A stretch of 64,000 nt of DNA from SZUA-584 sp964441275 (GCA_964441275.1 CAYTUG010000009.1:1-64000), one strand, 5' to 3'; counted from the first letter of the stretch, positions 42,566-51,084 are shown. Translations and numbers: made by a program. Notes: generated by a model from the sequence alone, not told the origin.

Positions 42566-43615
42566 ATGGAAGATAAGATTATTAAATTACTATACATCAA
42601 CTCTAAAGTACATTCGCTTATTAATATTAATCAATCGCCCGCAGGTGAAACGGGTATAGCGGCGGTTACACAACCGATAGCGGCGAATTCCACCTTTTTT
42701 ATTACAATGCTGCCGCTGAAAAATGCAAATAATTTTGTGTACCTGCCATATACGCGCAGAATATCGATTTCATCTAAAGGCATGGTTTTTGATAACGACG
42801 GGCTGATTGATATTTGCGTATGGCCAAACAATATAATTGAACTAAATCTTTATCCGCAGGCGGTCTATAAAGGCGCAGGAGCGCAAATTTGCCCTGCGCT
42901 GCTCGCCGTTACGGATTTTTATATTGGCGGGGAAAAACACACGGCATTCATATACAACGAGGCATATTCAAGCTTTGTAGTCGAACATGCGGCTTCAGGC
43001 AGGCTTAAGTTTATTGCTCATTTACCGTATAGCGTTGTAAGCGCGGAAATAGGTTTTTACAGGATTGCCGAACTGCCCATAGTGTGTGCAACCGGCAAAA
43101 CCGCAGAGCAAGAGCACTTTATTTACGTCGCCCAGCTAACGCCGGAAATTAGCACCGCAATTTGTACCGTTTGCGCTCAGTACAATATTGAAAAGGATTC
43201 GATATTTGTAGTTAAAGACGGCTTATATCGCCAGGTAAAGACAAAATGGGAGCAGCGCAACCAAGCGCTCGTGCCGATTGAAAGCAAATTAGGTTGGCAT
43301 ACATGCGGTCCTATTACCGCGCAACAACCCGCGCAAATTTACAACGCACTTTTAGAAGCGATAAAAGAAAAAGCGCCTGACATCGCGATGGCATGTTTAA
43401 CGCGCTCGCTTGCGGAAGGATTATCATTTTCAGATTTGGTAGAGTTCTTCGGCGATTTTGAATCCGTCGCGCAAACGCTGTCTCCGGCTTGCGGGCAAGA
43501 AGGGATTGCGCTTAAATATTCCGTGGGAGAAAACCTATATTCGGCGCGCGAATTCTGTGTGGAAACAAAGAAAACGGATACGGGGTTATTGATCGATAAC
43601 ATTTGCGAGCCTTAA
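42566..43615 (+). CDS. Conserved-looking soluble protein, function unknown
   Basis: The 349-residue product is not recognised. It has no signal peptide or transmembrane helix. The first 200 residues are beta-rich with many aromatic residues (FVYLPYTRRISISSKGMVFDND). The C-terminal 100 are helical (QIYNALLEAIKEKAPDIAMACLTRSL). Several Cys are scattered without a metal-site pattern. AAAAGGGGA precedes ATG 42566, and codon use resembles its neighbours, so it is a real gene. It is divergent from the Myb-like gene, with a 212-base AT-rich gap between them, and convergent with ilvE. Confidence 0.6.
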   Translation: MEDKIIKLLYINSKVHSLININQSPAGETGIAAVTQPIAANSTFFITMLPLKNANNFVYLPYTRRISISSKGMVFDNDGLIDICVWPNNIIELNLYPQAVYKGAGAQICPALLAVTDFYIGGEKHTAFIYNEAYSSFVVEHAASGRLKFIAHLPYSVVSAEIGFYRIAELPIVCATGKTAEQEHFIYVAQLTPEISTAICTVCAQYNIEKDSIFVVKDGLYRQVKTKWEQRNQALVPIESKLGWHTCGPITAQQPAQIYNALLEAIKEKAPDIAMACLTRSLAEGLSFSDLVEFFGDFESVAQTLSPACGQEGIALKYSVGENLYSAREFCVETKKTDTGLLIDNICEP

Positions 43616-43616
43616 T

Positions 43617-43644
43617 AAAAAAGAGCCAAAACGCAATAGCTCTT
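43617..43644 (-). terminator. Terminator for ilvE
   Basis: On the minus strand AAGAGC and GCTCTT pair across a 12-base loop and run straight into TTTTTTATT. It lies between the convergent unknown gene and ilvE. Confidence 0.65.
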
Positions 43645-43666
43645 AAATATTCCGGATGTTAAGTTA

Positions 43667-44731
43667 TTAAACAGACATTATCCAGCCAAATTCGTCTTTT
43701 TCCCTGCCGTATTGTATCCCTGTAAGCATATCGTAAAGCCGTGATGTAAGATTGCCCATTTTGCCATCCGCAACCTTGATATATTTGCCGTTCCAATTTA
43801 AACCGCCGACCGGAGATACTACAGCCGCGGTTCCGGCTCCGAACACTTCTTCTAAACCGCCCGATTTTGCTTCGTCAAACACTTCCGAAATGGCAAGCTT
43901 CTCTTGATGCACATTTACGCCAAAAACATCTGCAAGGCGGATTATTGAATCGCGGGTGATGCCGGGCAGTATGCTGCCCGAAAGAGGAGCGGTATATAGC
44001 TCGCCTCTTATTTTAAAGAAGATGTTCATCGAGCCCACTTCCTCAACGTATTTCTTCTCTTTGCCGTCAAGCCAAAGAACCTGGGAAAAGCCTTTTTTTG
44101 ACGCCAATTCTGCCGCCGCAAGGCTTGCGGCGTAATTCCCGCCTGTTTTTACGGAGCCTGTTCCGCCAATAACGGCGCGGACGTATTCATTCTCTACATA
44201 TATATCTATCGGCTTTAAGCCGGACGAATAATACGCGCCAACCGGCGATAAAATTATGTAAAACAGATACTCGTTTGCCGCACGCACTCCTATATAAGGA
44301 TCTGTGGCTATTAGAGTCGGGCGTATATACAGCGATGTGCCTTCGGAACGCGGAATCCAGCCGCGCTCTAAATCGATAAGTTTACACAAAGCGTCAAGCG
44401 CAAATTTTTCGTCGATTTCCGGCATGCATATGCGGCGCGCCGAATCATTAAACCGTGAAAAATTATCCCATGGCCGAAAAAGGTTAACCCCGCCATTTTG
44501 GGTGCGGTACGCTTTTAAACCTTCGAATATTGTTTGAGCATAATGAAGCACCATGCATGCCGGCGAAAGCGACAAATTTTCATAAGGACGGATTTGCGCA
44601 TTATGCCATCCTTTGCCGGTTTTGTAGGAAACGGTAAGCATATGGTCGGTAAATATTGTCCCGAAGCCTAAACTTGTTTCATCCTGCGGTTTCTGTTTTG
44701 GGTTTTGGGTTTTGTTTATAGTTAGATTCAT
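43667..44731 (-). CDS. ilvE: Branched-chain amino acid aminotransferase
   Basis: IlvE transfers amino groups to and from Val, Leu and Ile keto acids. The 354-residue fold-IV PLP enzyme has LHYAQTIFEGLKAYR, RPWDNFSRFNDSARRICMP and SLYIRPTLIATDPYIGV. It also has GGNYAASLAAAELASKKGFSQVLWLDGKE and the conserved EVGSMNIFF, typical of type II branched-chain transaminases. Length is normal. The 178-base upstream gap to uppP shows no T-box. No other branched-chain pathway gene is adjacent; a LeuB-like enzyme lies at 51869. Confidence 0.94.
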   Translation of the reverse strand: MNLTINKTQNPKQKPQDETSLGFGTIFTDHMLTVSYKTGKGWHNAQIRPYENLSLSPACMVLHYAQTIFEGLKAYRTQNGGVNLFRPWDNFSRFNDSARRICMPEIDEKFALDALCKLIDLERGWIPRSEGTSLYIRPTLIATDPYIGVRAANEYLFYIILSPVGAYYSSGLKPIDIYVENEYVRAVIGGTGSVKTGGNYAASLAAAELASKKGFSQVLWLDGKEKKYVEEVGSMNIFFKIRGELYTAPLSGSILPGITRDSIIRLADVFGVNVHQEKLAISEVFDEAKSGGLEEVFGAGTAAVVSPVGGLNWNGKYIKVADGKMGNLTSRLYDMLTGIQYGREKDEFGWIMSV

Positions 44732-44909
44732 TAGGGTATCTCCTTAGCAGCTCAACACCTGAATTTCTAATGTATTGTATAACTCTTAAACGGCTTAGTC
44801 AACAATTGAGCGCTAAGTTATCAAAATAACCGGCAACGGTATATCCCGCCTATGCAAAGCGTATCATTATTGATATAATATCAGAACAATATATTGGAGA
44901 AAAGTAACT

Positions 44910-45695
44910 ATGAGTATTTTGGAAGCGATAGTGCTTGGTATTGTGCAAGGGCTTACAGAGTTTTTGCCCGTGTCGAGCAGCGGGCACCTTGTGTTGTTGC
45001 ATAACGTATTCGGCATAGCGGAGCCTATGCTGTTTTTTGATACAATGCTTCATGCAGGCACTTTAATCGCAGTATTTATTGTGTTGCGGCAACAGATTCT
45101 TTTAATTTTCAAACCGCCCTTTTACAAGATGTGGTATTTGATTGTAGCGACAATACCCGCCGTGGTGTACGTGCTGTTGTTGAATGATTTTGCTGAAAGC
45201 ATGTTTACGGGTTATCTGCTTGGCTATTCATTTTTGCTTACGGCGGCTTTGCTTTTTGCGGCGGAAATAGTTGCGGCAAGGTTAAAACGAAAACGGGAAA
45301 TAAAAACAGGCGTTTCGGCTGTAATGGGATTGCTGCAGGTTGTGGGGACATTGCCCGGGGTTTCGCGTTCAGGCTCAACAATTGCGGGGGGACTTGCGTG
45401 CGGTGTCGATAGAAAACAATGCGCTGCGTTTTCATTTTTGATGTCCATACCTGCAATTTTAGGCGCGTTATTGTTTCAAAGTATCAAATTGATTAAAGAA
45501 CCAATGGTCAACATTAATTGGTCTGCAACTGTTGTAGGCACTTTATGTGCCGCGATAGCAGGGTATTTCGCGGTAAAGTTTATGCTTGCGTTAATTACTC
45601 GGAAAAGATTGTATGGATTCGCCATTTATGTGGCTGTGCTTGGCGTATTGGTGTTGTTAGATAGATATTTGATTGGGTTTATCTCCTGGGCATAA
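44910..45695 (+). CDS. uppP: Undecaprenyl-diphosphatase UppP (BacA)
   Basis: UppP dephosphorylates undecaprenyl pyrophosphate to recycle the cell-wall lipid carrier and gives bacitracin tolerance. The 261-residue membrane protein has AIVLGIVQGLTEFLPVSSSGHLVL with the catalytic Glu, DTMLHAGTL, and the second conserved GVSRSGSTIAGGLACGVDR with the essential Arg. It has about eight helices. GGAGAAA precedes the ATG and a TATAAT lies at 44874-44879. pepV-like follows 21 bases after its stop. Confidence 0.95.
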   Translation: MSILEAIVLGIVQGLTEFLPVSSSGHLVLLHNVFGIAEPMLFFDTMLHAGTLIAVFIVLRQQILLIFKPPFYKMWYLIVATIPAVVYVLLLNDFAESMFTGYLLGYSFLLTAALLFAAEIVAARLKRKREIKTGVSAVMGLLQVVGTLPGVSRSGSTIAGGLACGVDRKQCAAFSFLMSIPAILGALLFQSIKLIKEPMVNINWSATVVGTLCAAIAGYFAVKFMLALITRKRLYGFAIYVAVLGVLVLLDRYLIGFISWA

Positions 45696-45716
45696 AGTAT
45701 AGTTGGAGGTTGTCAA

Positions 45717-47081
45717 ATGATTGATTTTAGCTTTAGACCGTACGAACGGGCGATGGTGTCTGTGTTAAAGGAGTTTTTAAAAATAAAAAGCGTGAAAAGC
45801 GCCGCACTGCCGAATATGCCTTATGGTAAGGGTATTTTTGACGCGCTTATGTTTATTCAAAGCACTGCGGAAAAGATGGATTTGGAATGCGTGAACCTTT
45901 ACGGTCACTTAGCATACGTGGATTATGGAGACGGCGACGAGATGCTCGGGGTTTTGACGCATATAGACGTTGTTCCCGAAGGGGATGGCTGGACATTACC
46001 CGCATTTGAGGGAATAGAAAAAGACGGTAAAATATTTGGGCGGGGGGCAATAGACGATAAAGGCCCGGCGATTGCCGCATTATATGCTTTAAAAGCGTTA
46101 AGCGATAATTGTATTCAGCTTAACAAAAAGGTCAGGCTAATTTTTGGCGCGGACGAAGAATCGGGTTGGAACGACATAGAGTTTTACAAAAAGCACGAGC
46201 CTTTGCCCCAAATTGCGTTTTCTCCGGATGGCGAGTTTCCCGTAATCAACGCGGAAAAAGGGCTTTTGCATGTTGAGTTGGAGCATAACATGGATGAAGA
46301 ATCATTTTTGGTGAGCTTTGATGCAGGGACGAGGGTTAACGTTGTGCCCAACAAAGCGAAATGTGTTGTCAGAGTGCCTTTTGATATTGTTCAAAAGAGC
46401 GTTACGGATTATAAATGTCCTGTTGGCGGACGGTTTGAAACGCAGGATATTGGAAACGGGCTTGCCGGAATAATTGCGTTTGGCAGAAGCGCGCATGGTT
46501 CGCGCCCGTATGACGGAATCAATGCAGCCGCATCGTTGCTTTTATATTTGAATTCGCTTACCGGCTATGGATTTGAAGACAGCACCGTTAAAACGCTTGC
46601 CGAAAAGATCGGCGCATACCATTATGGAGAGCAAATTGAACTTAATATATCGGACGAATCGGGCAGGCTGACTCTTAACCTTGGCGTTTTGACAGTTAAA
46701 GCCGCAAAGTTAAAAGCGAACGTAGACATAAGATACCCCATATCGTATACAAGAGGGCAAATTGAACACAAATTAGACAAACACTTTCCCGATTATAAAA
46801 TAAACTATGTGCATGCGCTTGCACCGCATTATGTTCCTGAGGATAGCCCTCTTGTTGAAGCGCTAAAACAAGCCTATACCGAAGTTACTGGAGAGCCTGC
46901 TTATTGTGTGGCTATAGGAGGCGCAACATATGCGCGTGCTTTTGACAATGCGGTTACATTCGGGCCGTTGTTCCCCGGCAAACCGAGCGTAGAGCACGGG
47001 CCCGACGAATATATTGAAATTGATACGTTAGTTAAAAACGCTCACATAATTGCAAACTCTATTATGAAACTTTGCGGGTGA
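45717..47081 (+). CDS. pepV: M20-family dipeptidase, PepV-like
   Basis: PepV-type enzymes cleave dipeptides with two zinc ions. The 454-residue product shows the metal motifs of the M20 family: LTHIDVVPEGDGW, GRGAIDDKGPAIAALYAL, GADEESGWNDIEFY and FSPDGEFPVINAEKG. The C-terminal IGGATYARAFDNAVTFGPLFPG block contains the last ligand region. The AGGAGG-type site (GGAGG) lies seven bases upstream. It follows uppP closely and its stop overlaps possible starts of the next small gene. Confidence 0.92.
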   Translation: MIDFSFRPYERAMVSVLKEFLKIKSVKSAALPNMPYGKGIFDALMFIQSTAEKMDLECVNLYGHLAYVDYGDGDEMLGVLTHIDVVPEGDGWTLPAFEGIEKDGKIFGRGAIDDKGPAIAALYALKALSDNCIQLNKKVRLIFGADEESGWNDIEFYKKHEPLPQIAFSPDGEFPVINAEKGLLHVELEHNMDEESFLVSFDAGTRVNVVPNKAKCVVRVPFDIVQKSVTDYKCPVGGRFETQDIGNGLAGIIAFGRSAHGSRPYDGINAAASLLLYLNSLTGYGFEDSTVKTLAEKIGAYHYGEQIELNISDESGRLTLNLGVLTVKAAKLKANVDIRYPISYTRGQIEHKLDKHFPDYKINYVHALAPHYVPEDSPLVEALKQAYTEVTGEPAYCVAIGGATYARAFDNAVTFGPLFPGKPSVEHGPDEYIEIDTLVKNAHIIANSIMKLCG

Positions 47082-47086
47082 TCAGC

Positions 47087-47332
47087 TTGAGGGTATGGGG
47101 CAAGATTAAGGTTGAAGATTCTATAATTTTGGAAACGACGCTTAAAGCAAAAAGTCTTGAGGATGCGGTTGATTCGCTGTGCGCATTTTTTGATTTATCT
47201 AAGCCAATAATCTGCAAGAAGCACTTTAGCGAAATTGATTCGTTTTCAAGAACTGTTTTTTATGCGGATGACTTCGTGGAAAGGGTTTTATTCGACTGTC
47301 TTGAACTTGAAATAATAGATGACGCAAAATAA
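47087..47332 (+). CDS. Small conserved hypothetical protein
   Basis: The roughly 81-residue product starts LRVWGKIKVEDSIILE and contains SLEDAVDSLCAFFDLSKPIICKKHFSEI, ending LELEIIDDAK. It resembles a short protein found widely in clostridia with the pattern rxWgKI...D...FdipkPiwl; no function is known. I choose TTG 47087, which aligns with that pattern and has GGGTG upstream. GTG 47078, overlapping the pepV stop, and TTG 47072 are alternatives. It is co-directional with pepV. Confidence 0.65.
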   Translation: MRVWGKIKVEDSIILETTLKAKSLEDAVDSLCAFFDLSKPIICKKHFSEIDSFSRTVFYADDFVERVLFDCLELEIIDDAK

Positions 47333-47405
47333 CGGTTCTATGTTTTGTGTGTTAATGAGAAAGAGCCGTTTATGCAGCAGACAAATTCGGTTTGCTGCAT
47401 AAACG
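47331..47405. other. Two competing hairpins before tRNA-Leu
   Basis: CGTTTATGCAGCA (47367-47379) pairs perfectly with TGCTGCATAAACG (47393-47405). The three inner pairs give a 16-pair stem. An earlier arm AACGGTTCT (about 47331) can instead pair with AGAGCCGTT (about 47363-47370), which shares bases with the first stem. No T-run follows on the plus strand. It starts at the stop codon of the small hypothetical gene and could be an mRNA-stabilising end, an attenuator or a repeat. Confidence 0.5.
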
Positions 47406-47507
47406 ACTGCGCTTGTAGTCTAAATAGCGTTGGGTGACGCGCATATTGGGTGTTGACTTTTCTAATGCGGATGTTTAAAATCATATTTGCTGATTGATAT
47501 GAATTAT

Positions 47508-47591
47508 GCGAGGGTGGCGGAACTGGCAGACGCGCACGTTTGAGGGGCGTGTGGTTATACCGTAGGGGTTCAAGTCCCCTTCCTCGCACCA
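47508..47591 (+). tRNA. tRNA-Leu (GAG)
   Basis: The 84-base gene folds as a class II tRNA with a long variable arm. The acceptor stem GCGAGGG pairs with CCTTCGC-type 3' bases (CCTCGC end), and the anticodon stem CACGT/GCGTG encloses loop TTGAGGG with anticodon GAG. The T arm reads GGGGTTCAAGTCCCC. The terminal CCA is encoded. It reads Leu codons CUC and CUU. A leuS gene is in the same window but not linked. Confidence 0.95.
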
Positions 47592-47679
47592 CTGTTTTAT
47601 CGCATCATATGGGGCGAAACTTATTGCAAGGTTTTTCAAAGTACACACTCTATTTTAGCACCAAAGTTTGAGGCCGGCG

Positions 47680-47930
47680 GCTTTTGTATCTTGCCGGAAA
47701 ATCGGTAGCACAACCCTGCGGGCGGCTAAACCGAATAGAAAGAAGGCTTATATCGACTACATACAACAGTTAAAAAAGTTGCGAGAGCAAATAAATTGGA
47801 CACAGAAAGAAATGAGCTAAAAACTCAACATACCGAAACGGACAATTGAAGATTGGGAGCGTGGCGCAAGAACGTCTTCCGAATAGGGTACAAGAATTAA
47901 TACCTGAGAAGTTAAAAAACAGCCTCGGTT
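47680..47930 (+). pseudogene. Degenerate XRE-family regulator between two tRNAs
   Basis: Read from about 47755, the plus strand gives YIQQLKKLREQINWTQKEMS, then a TAA at 47818-47820. The same frame continues KLNIPKRTIEDWERGARTSSE to a TAG, after which a one-base shift restores VQELIPEKLKNS. This is a helix-turn-helix of the type seen in short clostridial XRE regulators, with one nonsense and one frameshift lesion. The upstream part (SRTLRAAKPNRKKAY-like) is too short and unclear to trace. A terminator follows. The 450-base interval between the tRNA genes otherwise shows no gene. Confidence 0.7.
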
Positions 47931-47948
47931 GAGAGGCTTTCTTTTTTT
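47921..47948 (+). terminator. Terminator after the XRE pseudogene
   Basis: AGCCTC and GAGGCT pair across a six-base loop, followed by TTCTTTTTTT. It is intact although the gene it served is broken, and may now terminate tRNA-Leu read-through. Confidence 0.75.
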
Positions 47949-48042
47949 CAAGGTACACGCAAAAGTATACACTTTGGTCTATAGCGGCGCTTATTGTTGC
48001 TGTATACGTATACATGCGCCCCTTTGCTTACCGGAGTTTTGG

Positions 48043-48119
48043 TGGTGGAGAATATCGGATTCGAACCGATGACCTCTTGACTGCCAGTCAAGCGCTCTAG
48101 CCAACTGAGCTAATCCCCC
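48043..48119 (-). tRNA. tRNA-Ala (GGC)
   Basis: The 77-base gene has acceptor stem GGGGGAT/ATTCTCC, with the G3:U70 pair that identifies alanine tRNAs. The D arm is TAGCTCAGTTGGCTAGAGC, and the anticodon stem CTTGA/TCAAG has loop CTGGCAG and anticodon GGC. The T arm is CGGTTCGAATCCG. CCA is encoded. It reads Ala codon GCC. It faces the tRNA-Leu gene across the XRE pseudogene. Confidence 0.95.
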
Positions 48120-48263
48120 GCTTATATGCACACAATTGTAACGGCTTATTATTATGCTGTCAAGACCCCAAAATACACGTCAAAAATGCGCCGTCGTTAA
48201 ATTTAAAATAATTTTTTAACGAAGTCTATAATTTTCCGCGGTGTTTGCTATATCTCTTAAGGC

Positions 48264-48292
48264 TTGAAAATAAACTGCTTACAATGTATAAT
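48264..48292 (+). promoter_or_regulatory. Sigma-A promoter for the UPF0316 gene
   Basis: TTGAAA (48264-48269) and an exact TATAAT (48287-48292) are separated by 17 bases, 22 bases before the start codon at 48315. The gene should therefore have a short leader with the AAAGGAG site inside it. Confidence 0.75.
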
Positions 48293-48314
48293 TTCAGCCG
48301 AAAAGGAGTATACA

Positions 48315-48848
48315 ATGGATCTATTACAACAGCCAAGCGTTTGGCTATATTTATTTGTCTTTTTTGGCAAAATACTCGAAGTTAGCGTTGCAACTGTGCG
48401 GCTTGTGCTTATAAATCGCGGCGAAAGGCTAAAAGGCGCAATTACCGGTTTTTTTGAGATTTCATTATGGCTGATTGTTACGGGAACAGTGCTTGTGGGC
48501 TTTCAAACCGATATTTTACGCTGCTTGGTCTTTGCTGTTGCGTTTGCCTTGGGTAATTACTTAGGCTCTTGGCTTGAAGGAAAACTTGCGTTTGGGCAAA
48601 GTTCGATACAGGTGATAATTAAGAAAGATGATAACGCTGCTATTCTAATAAACGAGCTGCGGGAAAGCGGCTTTGGAGTAACGGTCATGCAAGGCGAAGG
48701 CAAGGATTATTGCCGGCTTATACTTTTGCTGCATTTGAAAAGAAAGCGGATACCCGCGGCAATCTCGTTAATAAAGCGAAAACTATACGATGCGGTAATA
48801 ACGGTTAATGATGTGCGCGTAATAAGCGGCGGTTTTATAAAAAAATAA
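48315..48848 (+). CDS. UPF0316 membrane protein (DUF5698/DUF2179)
   Basis: The 177-residue product has three transmembrane helices (VWLYLFVFFGKILEVSVATVRLVLINRG and the next two). A soluble C-terminal DUF2179 domain follows, containing NELRESGFGVTVMQGEGKD and KRKRIPAAISLIKRKLYDAVITVNDVR. The family is widespread in Firmicutes and of unknown role; the C-terminal domain may bind a small ligand. AAAGGAG precedes ATG 48315 and a good promoter lies at 48264-48292. The ACT-domain gene follows six bases after its stop. Confidence 0.88.
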   Translation: MDLLQQPSVWLYLFVFFGKILEVSVATVRLVLINRGERLKGAITGFFEISLWLIVTGTVLVGFQTDILRCLVFAVAFALGNYLGSWLEGKLAFGQSSIQVIIKKDDNAAILINELRESGFGVTVMQGEGKDYCRLILLLHLKRKRIPAAISLIKRKLYDAVITVNDVRVISGGFIKK

Positions 48849-48854
48849 CGGGCG

Positions 48855-49133
48855 GTGAATGCCATAAAGGCTATCGTAACTGTAACCGGCAAAGACAAAA
48901 CAGGCATAATTGCAAAAGTGTCCGCAGCCCTAAGCGACTACAATATAAACATACTCGACATCAGCCAAACTGTGCTGCAGGATTATTTCGCCATGATTAT
49001 GCTTGTTGATACAAGCTTGTGCAGCGTGTCTTTTAACGAGCTTAGTTTAAAGCTTGAGCGAACAGGCAAAGAAATGTGCATGGACATACGAATAATGCGC
49101 GAAGAGCTATTCGATGCCATGCACCGTATATAA
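48855..49133 (+). CDS. ACT-domain protein (UPF0237)
   Basis: The 92-residue product is a single ACT domain family protein: KAIVTVTGKDKTGIIAKVSAAL, then NINILDISQTVLQDYFAMIMLVD and the C-terminal CMDIRIMREELFDAMHRI. UPF0237 members are thought to bind small ligands, but no function is proved here. The start is GTG 48855, with only a weak purine site before it. It is co-directional with the UPF0316 gene and ends one base before the convergent serpin stop. Confidence 0.88.
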   Translation: MNAIKAIVTVTGKDKTGIIAKVSAALSDYNINILDISQTVLQDYFAMIMLVDTSLCSVSFNELSLKLERTGKEMCMDIRIMREELFDAMHRI

Positions 49134-49134
49134 A

Positions 49135-50388
49135 CTATTTTTGCGTAGGGTCGTTTACAATGCCCATAAATGCGATAGAGCCGTCTTCTACCGAATAAAT
49201 GGCAAAAACAAACGGCCGGTCTGCATAAAACTTTTCGGGTTCAACCTCTGGCGGGGCACCTGCGCCGCACATATCAACCGTAGTAACAGCCGCAGCTTCT
49301 GCGCCTAATTCGTCAACCCTTATGTAGCACACGTGGTTTACGCTGCCAATGTAGAGAGTCTCGTTTGTTGGCTTTCCAACCATTGCAGAGAAATCCGCAT
49401 TCTGCGAATCAAACGCCTTTGTCATTCCCATCTCTTTAAGCGTATTATTTAGATTGCTGTTAAATTTGAATTCGTATTTGGGCAAACGTATCAAAACCTC
49501 TTGTTCTTTTGCACCGCTTAACGCATTTGTAAATCTTTGCGCGTCAAGACATAAAAGCATGTCATCAACCATTTTGCCTTCTTTGGGCAGCAAGAATGCC
49601 ATCGCGTATTTGCCCTCGTCTTCGTTGCTTTTGAAGTTTAACGAAATCATAGAAAAGTCATCGTCTTTATAGTATGGCACATGCCAATCGCTGTGCATAA
49701 AATCGGTGTTAACTGTTTCGCTGGGCGAGTAGAATTCGCACTTGTAAGTAGATTTAGCCTCAAAAGGCTGCTCCCAGTCCCCTAAGAAATAAAGCGCGTT
49801 GGCAAGTATCAAACGGGTGGATTCTTCAGGCTCTGTTTCAAATATTTCTACTATACGCCCGTGTGTCTTCTCATCCGCCCAATCGTTGACGGATTTTTTT
49901 GCGCCGGGTATTGCGAGCGGAAAAGCATCAGCCATATAATCTTGAGTACAAATGTTTACAAACCTTTCGCTAAACGGATATTCTTTTAAAAGCCAAATAG
50001 CGTTGGAAACTTGCATTCCGCCTGTGTTGGCACGCCACATAAGCAACCGGCATGCCTCAACAATCTGCTCGTCGCTAAGCTCTGAAAGTTTTAACGTATC
50101 GCTTAATTCCTGTTTTGTATCTCCTGCCGCTCCCTCTCTCGCCATGCATAATGCAAGCTCTATGCTAATGGGGGAGAGTGCGATGTTGCTGTCTTGCTCA
50201 TATAATAATTTCGCGGCGGCAAAGCCGAAGTTGTTTACCCCGTTAACAAAACCGCTGTCAATCGGCACTATAGGCTGCTTGCTTAACACCCCTTTGTATG
50301 AGATTGCCGCCGGGCTATCCGCAACATCAGGCAATACTGAACATGCGCCTAATATCAATACCATAATCGCAACAAAAAGTTTTTTCAT
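49135..50388 (-). CDS. Lipoprotein serpin (protease inhibitor)
   Basis: Serpins are suicide inhibitors of serine or cysteine proteases. The 417-residue product starts with a lipoprotein signal ending in LGAC (Cys 16). The serpin core follows: NIALSPISIELALCMAREGAAG, NALYFLGDWEQPF and the C-terminal DRPFVFAIYSVEDGSIAFMG. The hinge reads DELGAEAAAVTT, with small residues and Thr at the positions needed for loop insertion, so it should be inhibitory. Counting from the hinge places the scissile bond near CGA-GA, a small-residue P1 suited to elastase- or subtilisin-like targets. It would be displayed on the cell surface. AAAGGAT-like bases precede the ATG. Confidence 0.9.
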   Translation of the reverse strand: MKKLFVAIMVLILGACSVLPDVADSPAAISYKGVLSKQPIVPIDSGFVNGVNNFGFAAAKLLYEQDSNIALSPISIELALCMAREGAAGDTKQELSDTLKLSELSDEQIVEACRLLMWRANTGGMQVSNAIWLLKEYPFSERFVNICTQDYMADAFPLAIPGAKKSVNDWADEKTHGRIVEIFETEPEESTRLILANALYFLGDWEQPFEAKSTYKCEFYSPSETVNTDFMHSDWHVPYYKDDDFSMISLNFKSNEDEGKYAMAFLLPKEGKMVDDMLLCLDAQRFTNALSGAKEQEVLIRLPKYEFKFNSNLNNTLKEMGMTKAFDSQNADFSAMVGKPTNETLYIGSVNHVCYIRVDELGAEAAAVTTVDMCGAGAPPEVEPEKFYADRPFVFAIYSVEDGSIAFMGIVNDPTQK

Positions 50389-50527
50389 ATCATTATATCC
50401 TTTTAAGTTTTATAAATGTTAGACGCTGAGCATTTTAATTAAGTTCCGCCGCAACCTAAATTGTTCATAAATATCGTTTTATCGGGAATAATAAACCAAC
50501 AAAGAAATTAAAAAGGGAGGCTGCAAA

Positions 50528-50983
50528 TTGAAGGCTGTTACAATTAGCGTTATGTCATTATTAATTTTAATTTGTTCCGCCTGCGGTTATAACGCAGTCT
50601 CAAGCATAAAATGGCGCACAAGCAAAATTGAAGAGCCGGATTTAAACAGCAATCCCGATATAACAATCCGCACCGAGCTCTCTTATTATTTGCAGGGCAC
50701 AAAAAAGCTAAACATTTTAATTATCAATAATTCTAATGACGTTCTTGATTACGGAGCGCCATATATTCTTGAGCGCAACGATGACGACGAATGGCACAGT
50801 GCGGATATGGACAATATCGCATGGATTACGATAGCATATTTAATCCGCCCAGGCGAAACGCATACTCACGAAATTAATTTTGATGTGCTTGAGAGTTTAC
50901 CCCCCGATGGCGAATACAGAATAATAAAAAAGATAGGCGGAAATATGTATTGCACGGTGTTTTCTATTGCGGCGGCAGGCTAA
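50528..50983 (+). CDS. Lipoprotein with Ig-like (Big_14-type) domain
   Basis: The 151-residue product starts at TTG 50528, with AAAGGGAGG about eight bases upstream. A signal peptide ends in the lipobox CSAC. The mature part reads ITIRTELSYYLQGTKKLNILIINNS, then YGAPYILERNDDDEWHS and RPGETHTHEINFDVLESLPPDGEYRIIK. That is the strand pattern of a single Ig-like domain of the Big_14 type. Its ligand is unknown. It is divergent from the serpin gene across 139 bases. Confidence 0.72.
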   Translation: MKAVTISVMSLLILICSACGYNAVSSIKWRTSKIEEPDLNSNPDITIRTELSYYLQGTKKLNILIINNSNDVLDYGAPYILERNDDDEWHSADMDNIAWITIAYLIRPGETHTHEINFDVLESLPPDGEYRIIKKIGGNMYCTVFSIAAAG

Positions 50984-51084
50984 GCTCATCAATAGAATGC
51001 ATAATTTTTATTTAAACATTCCTACGTAACATTGCTGCTTTCAACCAAAAATTTATCAAAATAGACCCGATAACCCCAAGCACG

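Noticed and set aside
47338..47592. Minus-strand 84-residue frame
   Set aside because: It covers the tRNA-Leu gene and the hairpins and has no ribosome site or family resemblance.
47508..48119. Integration site with direct repeats at the tRNA genes
   Set aside because: I saw no repeat of either tRNA 3' end and no integrase, so only an XRE relic is claimed.
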